NCBI GenBank assembly: GCA_903822205.1
Contig: CAIJOK010000142.1
Span: 1 to 43,024, forward strand
DNA: 43,024 bases
Direction: 5' to 3'
From: an uncultured beta proteobacterium
Lineage (GTDB): Bacteria > Pseudomonadota > Gammaproteobacteria > Burkholderiales > Burkholderiaceae_C
The notes below the pieces were generated by a model. It was not told the DNA's origin. It worked only from the letters and a program-made list of their open reading frames with translations, and searched no databases. The translations under genes and the position numbers were made by a program. Below, piece by piece: positions 26,673 through 34,679 of the stretch; the first letter of the stretch is position 1, and each line of letters opens with the position of its first letter.

Positions 26673-27389
26673 ATGTGTTCCATTCCACCTTCGCTCCATT
26701 CGCCAGGCAATCGCCTGATGCACATCGGTCTGGTGATAAGTTCCGGCTTGTTGTGTGCGGCCTGCAACTCATTGCCCCAGACCGCGTCGGTTGATTTTCC
26801 GGACCCGCCAGCCATCAGGCCGATGGCGCAGATGCCACCTGCGGCACCGGCCAACGGCAGCTTGTTTCAAAAGGCATCGTACCGACCGGCTTTTGAAGAC
26901 CCTCGTGCCCGTGCCGTGGGTGACAGCATCACCATCCTGATCGTTGAGAACATCACGGCCAGCCAGGTGTCGTCATCGACGGCCAACCGCACCACCAACG
27001 GAGTGACCAATGTGGGGGCACTGTCATCCATCTCGCCCGTTGATCTGGCCAATGTCAATGCCTCGGTAGCCACAGCGCACGACTTTTCAGGCAAGGGCGG
27101 AACCCAAAGCACCAACACCTTTGTCGGAACGATCACCGCCACCGTGATGGAGGTTCTTCCCAACGGTCACCTGGTGGTCACCGGTGACAAACAGATCGGG
27201 GTCAATCAGAACGTCGATGTCATGCGGTTCTCAGGCACCATTGACCCGCATTTGATTCAGCCAGGCAATCTGATCAACTCCACCCAGGTGGCCAATGCCC
27301 GCATCGAGTCCAAGGGCAGGGGTGCCCAGGCTGAAGCGCAAACAGTTGGCTGGTTAACACGGTTCTTTTTTAGCTTTTTACCTTTCTAA
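26673..27389 (+). CDS. flgH: Flagellar L-ring lipoprotein FlgH
   Basis: A 238-aa outer-membrane lipoprotein that forms the L-ring bushing. The lipidation Cys is probably C31 in GLLCAAC. The residue three before it is Cys, where Leu is usual, which is an oddity. The family core is clear: VGDSITILIVENITASQ, then GTITATVMEVLPNGHLVV and VMRFSGTIDPHLI, ending WLTRFFFSFLPF. An alternative ATG at 26718 would give a very short n-region, so the upstream ATG with GGGG before it is preferred. Confidence 0.94.
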   Translation: MCSIPPSLHSPGNRLMHIGLVISSGLLCAACNSLPQTASVDFPDPPAIRPMAQMPPAAPANGSLFQKASYRPAFEDPRARAVGDSITILIVENITASQVSSSTANRTTNGVTNVGALSSISPVDLANVNASVATAHDFSGKGGTQSTNTFVGTITATVMEVLPNGHLVVTGDKQIGVNQNVDVMRFSGTIDPHLIQPGNLINSTQVANARIESKGRGAQAEAQTVGWLTRFFFSFLPF

Positions 27390-27422
27390 AGTTGAACAAA
27401 ATCGTGCCGAGGGGTCACCATC

Positions 27423-28682
27423 ATGCACGATTTATTCAACACACCAAGGGCCGCCAGCCCCGTCACCGCTGGCATCCAATCGGTCGTTCGATCGTTCGTT
27501 CGATCGGTCGTTCGATCGGTCGTTCGATCGGTCACCGTTCGCACGCATGGCCAGCACGGTTTTCGTCGCATTCGTGCCGGTCTGTTCATTGCTTTGGCTT
27601 TGCAGACGGGCCTGTTATGGAACACGTCAGCGTATGCCGCCCGCATCAAAGAAGTGGCCGCCGTCGAAGGGGTTCGCAGCAACCAATTGACGGGTTTTGG
27701 ACTGGTGGTGGGGCTGGACGGAACCGGTGACCAAACCACCCAAATGCCCTACACCTCACAGGGCATTACCAATTACCTACAGCAATTGGGCATCACCCTG
27801 CCCACGGCATCGGTGGCCCAGTTGCAGATGAAAAACGTGGCCGTCGTGCTGGTCACCGCCCAATTGCCGGCCTTTGCCCGTCCGGGCCAGTTTGTTGATG
27901 TCACCGTGTCCTCCGTGGGCAACGCCAAATCGCTCAAGGGCGGCATCTTGATCTCCACCCCGCTCAAAGGCGGCGACGGCGAGATTTACGCCATTGCGCA
28001 GGGCAACCTGGTGATCGCAGGGGCCGGCGCAGCAGCCGGTGGTAGCAAGGTGCAGGTCAATCATTTGAGTGCCGGTCGCATTCCTGGAGGGGGGCAAGTG
28101 GAACGCAGTGTGCCCACCCCGCTGCAAGAGGGCAGTGGCATTACCTTGGGGCTGAATGCCACCGACTTTCAGACAGCCAGGCGCGTAGCGCAAGCCATCA
28201 ATGCCAAATTTGGAGCCGGCGTGGCCCAAGCGCAAGACGGCCGCACCATCAAGGTCAGCGCCCCGACCGACCCCGATGCGCGGGTGACCTTTATGGCCGA
28301 GCTTGAAGAACTGCCGCTTGAATCCTCCACACCGGCTGCCCGTGTGGTGGTCAATGCCCGCACGGGGTCGATCGTGCTCAATCAGGCGGTCACGCTGGGC
28401 AATTGCGCCATTGCCCACGGAAATCTGTCGATCAGCATCAGCAGCACCCCCAGCGTCAGCCAGCCTAACGCCTTGTCTGGCGGACAAACCACCGTGACCC
28501 AAAAATCCGACATCCAGATCAAGCAAGAGCCTGGCATGTTGATTCAACTGCCGGCAGCAGCGCAGTTGGCCGACGTGGTACGTGCCCTCAATTCTCTGGG
28601 GGCCACGCCACAGGACTTGCTGGCCATTTTGCAGGCCATCAAAGCTGCTGGTGCCTTGAACGCCGAACTGGAGGTGATCTGA
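27423..28682 (+). CDS. flgI: Flagellar P-ring protein FlgI with an unusual N-terminal extension
   Basis: A 419-aa periplasmic P-ring subunit. The mature part begins near ARIKEVAAVEGVRSNQL and contains GFGLVVGLDGTGDQT, VDVTVSSVGNAKSLKGG and the C-terminal LNSLGATPQDLLAILQAIKA. The signal-peptide hydrophobic core is AGLFIALALQTGLLW near residues 52-66. About 50 residues stand before it, many encoded by a short tandem repeat giving VVRSFVRSVVRSVVRSV. I found no ATG, GTG or TTG closer to the core that would give a normal signal peptide, so the extension may be real. flgJ overlaps the stop by one base. Confidence 0.93.
   Translation: MHDLFNTPRAASPVTAGIQSVVRSFVRSVVRSVVRSVTVRTHGQHGFRRIRAGLFIALALQTGLLWNTSAYAARIKEVAAVEGVRSNQLTGFGLVVGLDGTGDQTTQMPYTSQGITNYLQQLGITLPTASVAQLQMKNVAVVLVTAQLPAFARPGQFVDVTVSSVGNAKSLKGGILISTPLKGGDGEIYAIAQGNLVIAGAGAAAGGSKVQVNHLSAGRIPGGGQVERSVPTPLQEGSGITLGLNATDFQTARRVAQAINAKFGAGVAQAQDGRTIKVSAPTDPDARVTFMAELEELPLESSTPAARVVVNARTGSIVLNQAVTLGNCAIAHGNLSISISSTPSVSQPNALSGGQTTVTQKSDIQIKQEPGMLIQLPAAAQLADVVRALNSLGATPQDLLAILQAIKAAGALNAELEVI
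27480..27533 (+). repeat. Short tandem repeat in the flgI 5' coding region
   Basis: Four copies of a 12-base unit TCGGTCGTTCGA (the second with TCGTTCGTTCGA) plus half a copy. The unit is itself made of 4-base blocks ending in TC or TCGA. Changes by 12 bases keep the frame and add or remove VRSV-type residues. Changes by 4 bases would shift the frame of flgI. Confidence 0.9.
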
Positions 28683-29635
28683 TGAACTACGGACAAAACA
28701 CGCAGGTATCGAATGCGCTGGCAGCAGACGCACGGTCGCTCAATAACCTGAAACTGCAAGCCGGCAAGGGCACTCCGGCTGCCATCAAGGAAAGCGCCAA
28801 ACAATTTGAGTCCCTGTTCATGCAAGAGCTGGTCAAGGGCATGCGCCAGACCACGATGAAGTCCGGCATGTTGGACAGCCCCGGCAGCAACCTGGCATCA
28901 GACATGCTGGACCAGCAATACGCTGTTCGGATGTCGGGCCAGCCCGGGGGACTGTCCAGCCTGATCGAGGCCCAGCTCACCCGTATGCAGGGCGGCACTT
29001 CGGATACATCCGGCACATCAAGTACATCCAGCGCATTGGACAACGATGCGCTGGATACCAGCGGCATGATGGCAACACCGGCCACGTCGTTGAAAAAGGC
29101 CTCGTCCATCGCTGCGTACAGCGCCAACGCCCCAAAGCCCACCCTCAATCAAACCAAGTTTGTCGATCGCCACACCGAGGCCGCCATTCAGATCGAAAAG
29201 GAAACCGGCATTCCGGCCAGTTACATGGTGGGACAGGCCGGCCATGAGACCGGATGGGGGCAGTTTGAAATCAAAATGCGCGGCGGCAAGCCCTCGTACA
29301 ACCTGTTTGGCATCAAGGCCGATGCCAGTTGGAAGGGCAAAGTGGCCGAGGTGACCACCACCGAATACGTCGATGGCACCCCCCAAAAACGCGTGGCCAA
29401 GTTCAGGGCTTATGACAGCTATGACGAGTCCTTCAGGGACTACGCCAAGATGATCACCCAGTCACCCCGTTACGCCAAGGTCAGCTCCCAGACCGGGTCG
29501 GCGTTTGCCTTTGCCAGCAGCCTGCAAAAAGCCGGCTACGCCACGGACCCTCAGTACGCCACCAAGCTCAGCCGTGCCATTGAAGCCACCCAACGCTTGC
29601 AACAACGCACCCTGGTGATGGCCAACAATGTGTAA
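28682..29635 (+). CDS. flgJ: Flagellar rod-cap / peptidoglycan hydrolase FlgJ
   Basis: A 317-aa two-domain protein. The N-terminal rod-capping domain (about 30-105) contains AAIKESAKQFESLFMQELVK and SDMLDQQYAVRMSGQPGG. A Ser/Thr-rich linker with repeated TSGTSSTSS follows to about 150. The C-terminal glucosaminidase domain (about 155-310) has catalytic Glu in QAGHETGWGQFEI and the family NLFGIKADASW and RAYDSYDESFRDYAKMI motifs. It drills the peptidoglycan for rod passage. Its ATG overlaps the flgI stop by one base, consistent with coupling. Confidence 0.96.
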   Translation: MNYGQNTQVSNALAADARSLNNLKLQAGKGTPAAIKESAKQFESLFMQELVKGMRQTTMKSGMLDSPGSNLASDMLDQQYAVRMSGQPGGLSSLIEAQLTRMQGGTSDTSGTSSTSSALDNDALDTSGMMATPATSLKKASSIAAYSANAPKPTLNQTKFVDRHTEAAIQIEKETGIPASYMVGQAGHETGWGQFEIKMRGGKPSYNLFGIKADASWKGKVAEVTTTEYVDGTPQKRVAKFRAYDSYDESFRDYAKMITQSPRYAKVSSQTGSAFAFASSLQKAGYATDPQYATKLSRAIEATQRLQQRTLVMANNV

Positions 29636-29678
29636 AACGCAGGCATCAACACAATCACGTTTTGATTGAGGAACCACC

Positions 29679-32600
29679 GTGAGCATCCTGAACGTCGGTG
29701 CACGTGCCCTGCAAGCCAACCAGACGGTGTTGCAGGTCACTGGCAACAACATCGCCAATGTCAACACGCAGGGTTACTCACGCCAGTCTGCCGTGTTGCA
29801 AACCGTCAATGGGCAATACACGGGCAGCGGTTACATCGGCAAAGGTGTCGATGTCACCACCATCGAGCGCAATTACAGCGAGTTTTTGACGCGTCAGTCC
29901 ACTTTGGCAGGATCGATCAGCGCCGGCGACACCAAGCGTGCCGACCAGCTCAAACAGCTTGAAAGCATTTTGCCTGGCGGAACCAGCGGCCTGGGGGCAT
30001 CCGTCAGCGACATGCTCAATGCGTTTGCAGATGTGGCCAATGCCCCGACGGACCTGACGGCCCGCACCGTCGCCCTGACCCGTGTCAGCGAAACCGCCTC
30101 TCGGCTGCGCAGTGCGGCCACTAGCATCGACGATCTGCGCCGTGGTGTGGTGCAAGAGCTGACTCAAAAAGTGACGGCCATCAACAGCTTGAGCGCCAAC
30201 ATTGCGGCCATCAACGACAAAATTGCCCGCGCCCAAAACAGCGGCCAGCCACCCAACGACCTGCTGGATCAGCGTGACCGTTTGGTCACGCAGCTCAATG
30301 TCTTTGTCCAGACCAGCCAAGTACCGGCCACAGACGGCACAGTGAGCGTATTTTTGGCAGACGGCCAGCCGCTGGTGCAGGGATCGTCTGTGTCTGAGCT
30401 CAAAATCACGTCAGACACCTTTAACGACCCCCAAAAAAACAAGCTGGCGCTTACCCGCAGCGGCCAGACGGTGATATTGGACGAATCCAGACTGGGCGGT
30501 GGTGAGGTGTCAGGCCTGCTGCGGTTTCAAAACACAGACTTGAACGAAGGCCGCAACCTGCTGGGCAGGTACGCCCTAGCGGTCAGCACCAGCATGAACG
30601 ACCAGCACAAACTGGGGCTTGACTTGGATGGTAACGTGGGCGGCAATCTGTTCACGCCCACCCCGTTTGGTGCCGCCAATGTGTTGAAGCCTGGGGCACC
30701 TGCTACGCTGAACACCGGAACGGCCAACCTGAATCTGGCCATCAGCGATGTCACCAAATTTGCGGCATCGGACTATGAGGTGAGCTTTACGTCAGACAAA
30801 GCCGGCAGCATCACGCGCCAGTCCGATGGGGTCGTCACGTCGTTCACAGCAGTGCCCATCACCCTGGATGGCCTGACGCTCAGCGTGAACACAGGCAGCA
30901 CCGGCACAGACACCGTCAAAGCCGGTGATCGTTTTTTGATCAAACCCTACAGCAACTCGGCCATCAACATCAGTGCCGAGTTTTCAACCCCGCGCGCCCT
31001 GGCCGTGGCCAGTCCGATAGCAGGTGCCATGGGCACCAACAATGCCGGCAGCCTGCAGTTGTCCAACCTGTCTGCCAGGTCCAACCCGCCTGTCAATGTG
31101 CCGGTGACCCTGACCTTTACAGGCCCCAACAGCTACACCCGCAGCGATATGCCGGGTCAGACGTACACCTACACGGTACCCGCTCCAGATACCACTCAGA
31201 CGACCGTGCCCTCTTTTACGACGACCACCTCGGCACTTTCCGGCAACCCCACTTTTGCTGTGAGCAACCTCAGTGTCACGGATAAAACCAAGATCACCGG
31301 CCACGCTTACGCCATAGACATTACCGATGCGCCAGGCGCTATCGCCCCACCTCATGCCGCAGGTGATCCGTGGCTTGTCACGTACAGCGTGACAGACACC
31401 ACATCAAATACCTCTCTGGGTACTTTTACCGCATCCCTCGCAGACCCCACACTGCCTGTGACCGTCCCCATCACCGGCGTACCGGGTATCAGTTTGAACC
31501 TGACCGGCGATGTTCGCGTAGGCAGCCATGTCGCGGTCACACCCACATCTGACATCGCACCCACACCCACCTACCCCACGGCAGAGGCCCCGTTTACGGT
31601 GACAGCCACACCACTTGCCGGTAACCCCGCGTTTACGGTGGACAAACTGGCCATCACCGATCAGGCAAAGGTAACCGGCGATACCTATACCGTCGAAATT
31701 ACCAATGCGCCTGGCGGTATCGCCCCGCCTCATGCCGCCGGTGATCCGTGGGTTGTGACCTACAGCGTGACCAACGCCACATCGGGAGCATCCCTGGGTA
31801 CGTTTACCGCCAACCTGTCAGACCCCACCTTGCCGGTTTCCATTCCGATCACCAACGTACCCGGCATCACATTGAACATGACCGGCGATGTCCGCGTCGG
31901 CAGCAAAGTCACGGTCAAGCCTACGCCTTACGTCGCACCCACACAGTCCACACCCACGTACCCCACTGCAGCGGCCCCTTTTACGGTGACCGCCACGCCA
32001 CTTTCGGGTAACCCCGCGTTTGCTGTGAATAATTTGGTTATTAAGGATACAACTCTCGATCCAACCAAGATCGGCCCCTACACCATAAACGTTACAGCCA
32101 TCGACCCGCCTCACACACTCAATGCCCCATGGCAAGTGACATATAACGTAACGGACTCCACAGGGGCCGTCTCAACAAAGACCGACCCGATACCAGACCC
32201 CACACTGCCTGTTTCCATTCCACTCACCGGCATACCGGGTATCAGCTTGAACCTGACCGGCGATGTCCGCATAGGCAGCATCGTCACGATCACGCCCACG
32301 ACTTACGTCCCGCCTACAACGCCCGCAGGCATCACCAAAACAGGGGTTATGCCAACTCCGTCATACACCTACACATCTGGCCAGGTCATTGAATCAACCA
32401 TCACCCCCAAATACCCTTCACCAGCGGCCCCTTTTACGGTCACACCCACGGCACTGCCCGGAAACCCCTTGGTTTCTGTAGATAACCTGGCGATCACGGA
32501 TCAAACCAAGTTAACCGACCATACTTATACCGTTGCCATTGCCAATGACACGGGTGCCATCACACCTCCCAAGGTGGTGGGTGATCCGTGGATCATCACG

Positions 32601-33182
32601 TACAGCGTGATGGACACCACATCCAAGACCTCTTTGGGTACTTTTACCGCCAAGGTGAAAGACCCCACATTGCCTGTTTCGTTCACCGTCACCGACATCC
32701 CTGGCATCACATTGGATGTCACCGGCGATGTTCGGATAGGCAGCAGTGTCACCATCACACCAACACCCTACACCGCCCCTAAGCTGACCGGTTGGTCGCT
32801 CACGCTGCAAGGCACTCCCAAAGCGGGTGACACCTTCACTGTAGGGGCACAGCCTACTGCATACCGCAACCTCAATGCTGGCAACGCCAGTGCCTTGATG
32901 AATCTGCGTGACGTGGCCATGTTTGACGGGTCGGCACTGACCGATGGCTATGCCAGTCTGATCTCGCAGGTAGGCATTCGCACCCAAAGCGCCAACTATT
33001 CGGCTGACGTATCCAACACCATCGCTGCCAACCTTGAAAAAGACCGCACCAGTGTGTCAGGGGTTAATCTGGATGAAGAGGCCGCCAAACTCTTGCAATA
33101 CCAGCAGGCATATCAGGCATCGGCCAAGGTCATCCAGATCGCACAGGGAATTTTTGACACCCTGATGCAGAGCTTTCGCTAA
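29679..33182 (+). CDS. flgK: Hook-filament junction protein FlgK, greatly enlarged by repeats
   Basis: A 1167-aa protein, against roughly 450-650 for most relatives. The conserved N-terminus is VLQVTGNNIANVNTQGYSRQ and the C-terminus is SGVNLDEEAAKLLQYQQAYQ with IQIAQGIFDTL, so export and assembly ends are intact. Between them residues 513-1034 form four tandem repeats of about 126, 129, 151 and 116 residues. Each runs from FTVTATPLSGNP through VTYSVTDTTS and DPTLPVSIPITGVPGISLNL to TGDVRVGS and a Pro-rich linker. These probably form a chain of beta-rich surface domains. The GTG start at 29679 has GAGG seven bases before it. FlgN is the expected export chaperone. No frameshift is seen. Confidence 0.95.
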   Translation: MSILNVGARALQANQTVLQVTGNNIANVNTQGYSRQSAVLQTVNGQYTGSGYIGKGVDVTTIERNYSEFLTRQSTLAGSISAGDTKRADQLKQLESILPGGTSGLGASVSDMLNAFADVANAPTDLTARTVALTRVSETASRLRSAATSIDDLRRGVVQELTQKVTAINSLSANIAAINDKIARAQNSGQPPNDLLDQRDRLVTQLNVFVQTSQVPATDGTVSVFLADGQPLVQGSSVSELKITSDTFNDPQKNKLALTRSGQTVILDESRLGGGEVSGLLRFQNTDLNEGRNLLGRYALAVSTSMNDQHKLGLDLDGNVGGNLFTPTPFGAANVLKPGAPATLNTGTANLNLAISDVTKFAASDYEVSFTSDKAGSITRQSDGVVTSFTAVPITLDGLTLSVNTGSTGTDTVKAGDRFLIKPYSNSAINISAEFSTPRALAVASPIAGAMGTNNAGSLQLSNLSARSNPPVNVPVTLTFTGPNSYTRSDMPGQTYTYTVPAPDTTQTTVPSFTTTTSALSGNPTFAVSNLSVTDKTKITGHAYAIDITDAPGAIAPPHAAGDPWLVTYSVTDTTSNTSLGTFTASLADPTLPVTVPITGVPGISLNLTGDVRVGSHVAVTPTSDIAPTPTYPTAEAPFTVTATPLAGNPAFTVDKLAITDQAKVTGDTYTVEITNAPGGIAPPHAAGDPWVVTYSVTNATSGASLGTFTANLSDPTLPVSIPITNVPGITLNMTGDVRVGSKVTVKPTPYVAPTQSTPTYPTAAAPFTVTATPLSGNPAFAVNNLVIKDTTLDPTKIGPYTINVTAIDPPHTLNAPWQVTYNVTDSTGAVSTKTDPIPDPTLPVSIPLTGIPGISLNLTGDVRIGSIVTITPTTYVPPTTPAGITKTGVMPTPSYTYTSGQVIESTITPKYPSPAAPFTVTPTALPGNPLVSVDNLAITDQTKLTDHTYTVAIANDTGAITPPKVVGDPWIITYSVMDTTSKTSLGTFTAKVKDPTLPVSFTVTDIPGITLDVTGDVRIGSSVTITPTPYTAPKLTGWSLTLQGTPKAGDTFTVGAQPTAYRNLNAGNASALMNLRDVAMFDGSALTDGYASLISQVGIRTQSANYSADVSNTIAANLEKDRTSVSGVNLDEEAAKLLQYQQAYQASAKVIQIAQGIFDTLMQSFR
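31215..32780 (+). repeat. Four in-frame tandem repeats in flgK
   Basis: Units at 31215-31592, 31593-31979, 31980-32432 and 32433-32780. DNA similarity is still obvious between units 1 and 2, with long shared stretches around GGTGATCCGTGG and CTGACCGGCGATGT. Unit 3 has an extra Tyr/Thr-rich linker. Recombination between units could change FlgK length in steps of about 350-450 bases. Confidence 0.9.
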
Positions 33183-33229
33183 CCATGCATCATCACATTA
33201 AATTTTTAACATCATTATTCTGCATTAAT

Positions 33230-33301
33230 ATTGAATTATGCACGTCAATACTGCATAGAGCACTATGTTTTTAGGACTTATTAAGCAAATAATTTATTAA
33301 G
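33230..33301 (+). promoter_or_regulatory. AT-rich leader upstream of flgL, related to the flgG leader
   Basis: Part of the 149-base AT-rich gap between flgK and flgL. It shares block order and the exact TAATTTATTAAG end with 25791-25861 before flgG. Unlike flgG, the flgL ribosome-binding site (GGAGAA, near 33319) lies about 20 bases further downstream, so the shared part is not simply a Shine-Dalgarno region. Confidence 0.4.
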
Positions 33302-33331
33302 AAAAAATATATTAGAACCGGAGAAATTTAA

Positions 33332-34630
33332 ATGGCTGTCACCTTTGCCCGCAGCGGCACATCCAATAGCTACGATGCCTCGGTACGCAACATCACCAGT
33401 CGGCAGACGGCATTGGCCAATCTGCAAGAAAACCTGACCTCAGGCAAAAAGGTGGTTCGCGCCAGCGATGACCCCACCAGCGCCGCCAATGCTGAACGCG
33501 CCCTGACCCGCATCAGCCGCATCGTGACCGACCAGCGCGCCCTGGAGTCCCAGCGCAATGCCATTGCCGTGGCCGAAAGCACCCTGGGCGATATCACCAC
33601 CGCCATGCAGCGCATTCGCGAGCTGGCCGTCAGCGCCGGCGACGGTGTTCACACCACCGCCGAACGTGTGTCGATCGCCACCGAAATGCAGGGCCTGCGA
33701 GACAACATCTTCACATTGGCCAACAGCAAAGACACCAATGGCTTACCCTTGTTCAGCTCACTGGGCAGTGCATTAGCACCGTTTGTCGGACCCCAGGCGA
33801 CCGCACCGGACTACACTTTTCAGGGGCTGCCAGGCCAGACCACCAGCAGCGATGTCACGATACCGTTCACGCTGGACGGTGAAAGCGCCTTTATGCACCA
33901 GCCCGGGCGCGATGCGAACTTTAATGTCAGTCTCAGCACCATCCCGACCGGCCGCAACCTGACCACCGATACGGTCAGCGTGACGGACAACGCGATCGTG
34001 ATAGCCAATGCGACTGCGGCATCTGCCGCCACGCCATCTACACCGTACCCGGTCTATGCGATCAACTTTACGGCGGTGGACACCACCACCCAACTGGGAA
34101 CGACCACCGCCACTTACACCCTCACCGAAAGCCCCGCAGTGTCCAACCCCGCTGTCGCCGCCACACCCATCACGGTCAGTTACCCCAGCAACGGCACCAT
34201 GAACGTGACGGGCATCCCGGGACTGTCGTTCAACATCACCGGTACACCGGCTGTAGGCGACACCGCCACTGTCAGCAACAACCCCAGCCTGTTTAGCGTG
34301 CTGGACACCGCTATACGGGATGTCACCAACGCCCCCAACAACAACGGTGCCGCACAGGCCGTGGGGCAGGCCTTGCACAACATCGACATCAGCATGAGCC
34401 GTGTGTCGGCCATACGCGGGCAAGCCGGCGATCTGCTCAATCGCGCCGACCGCATTTCAACCAACCAAGATAAGCGGAGCACGCAACTTGAAAGCGACCG
34501 GTCGCGTGCCGAGGACATTGACATGGTCAAGGGAATCTCAGACTTCCAGGCCAAACAATCGGGCTATTCGGCGGCGCTACAAACATACGCCCAGGTGCAA
34601 AAATTGTCGCTGTTTACCTATATCAACTGA
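33332..34630 (+). CDS. flgL: Hook-filament junction protein FlgL
   Basis: A 432-aa flagellin-related junction protein. The N-terminus has SRQTALANLQENLTSGKKV and RASDDPTSAANAERALTRI. The C-terminus has DRSRAEDIDMVKGISDFQAK and SGYSAALQTYAQVQKLSLF, both family signatures. It is longer than the usual 300-400 residues because of a Thr/Ala-rich middle. That middle contains MNVTGIPGLSFNITGTPAVG near residue 290, which echoes the FlgK repeat motif. GGAGAA precedes the ATG. The gene is last in the rod-hook cluster, and mutS follows after 49 bases. Confidence 0.95.
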   Translation: MAVTFARSGTSNSYDASVRNITSRQTALANLQENLTSGKKVVRASDDPTSAANAERALTRISRIVTDQRALESQRNAIAVAESTLGDITTAMQRIRELAVSAGDGVHTTAERVSIATEMQGLRDNIFTLANSKDTNGLPLFSSLGSALAPFVGPQATAPDYTFQGLPGQTTSSDVTIPFTLDGESAFMHQPGRDANFNVSLSTIPTGRNLTTDTVSVTDNAIVIANATAASAATPSTPYPVYAINFTAVDTTTQLGTTTATYTLTESPAVSNPAVAATPITVSYPSNGTMNVTGIPGLSFNITGTPAVGDTATVSNNPSLFSVLDTAIRDVTNAPNNNGAAQAVGQALHNIDISMSRVSAIRGQAGDLLNRADRISTNQDKRSTQLESDRSRAEDIDMVKGISDFQAKQSGYSAALQTYAQVQKLSLFTYIN

Positions 34631-34679
34631 ACCAGGACTGTGAACTCCATCAAACTGTGCTTGATTTGCGGCAGGTATC

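Noticed and set aside
27777-28733. 318-codon minus-strand frame opposite flgI
   Set aside because: It overlaps a clear FlgI protein and shows His/Gly/Arg-rich composition typical of an antisense shadow.
31215-32780. CRISPR-like or non-coding repeat array
   Set aside because: The repeats are in frame, encode a consistent protein module and lack spacer structure.
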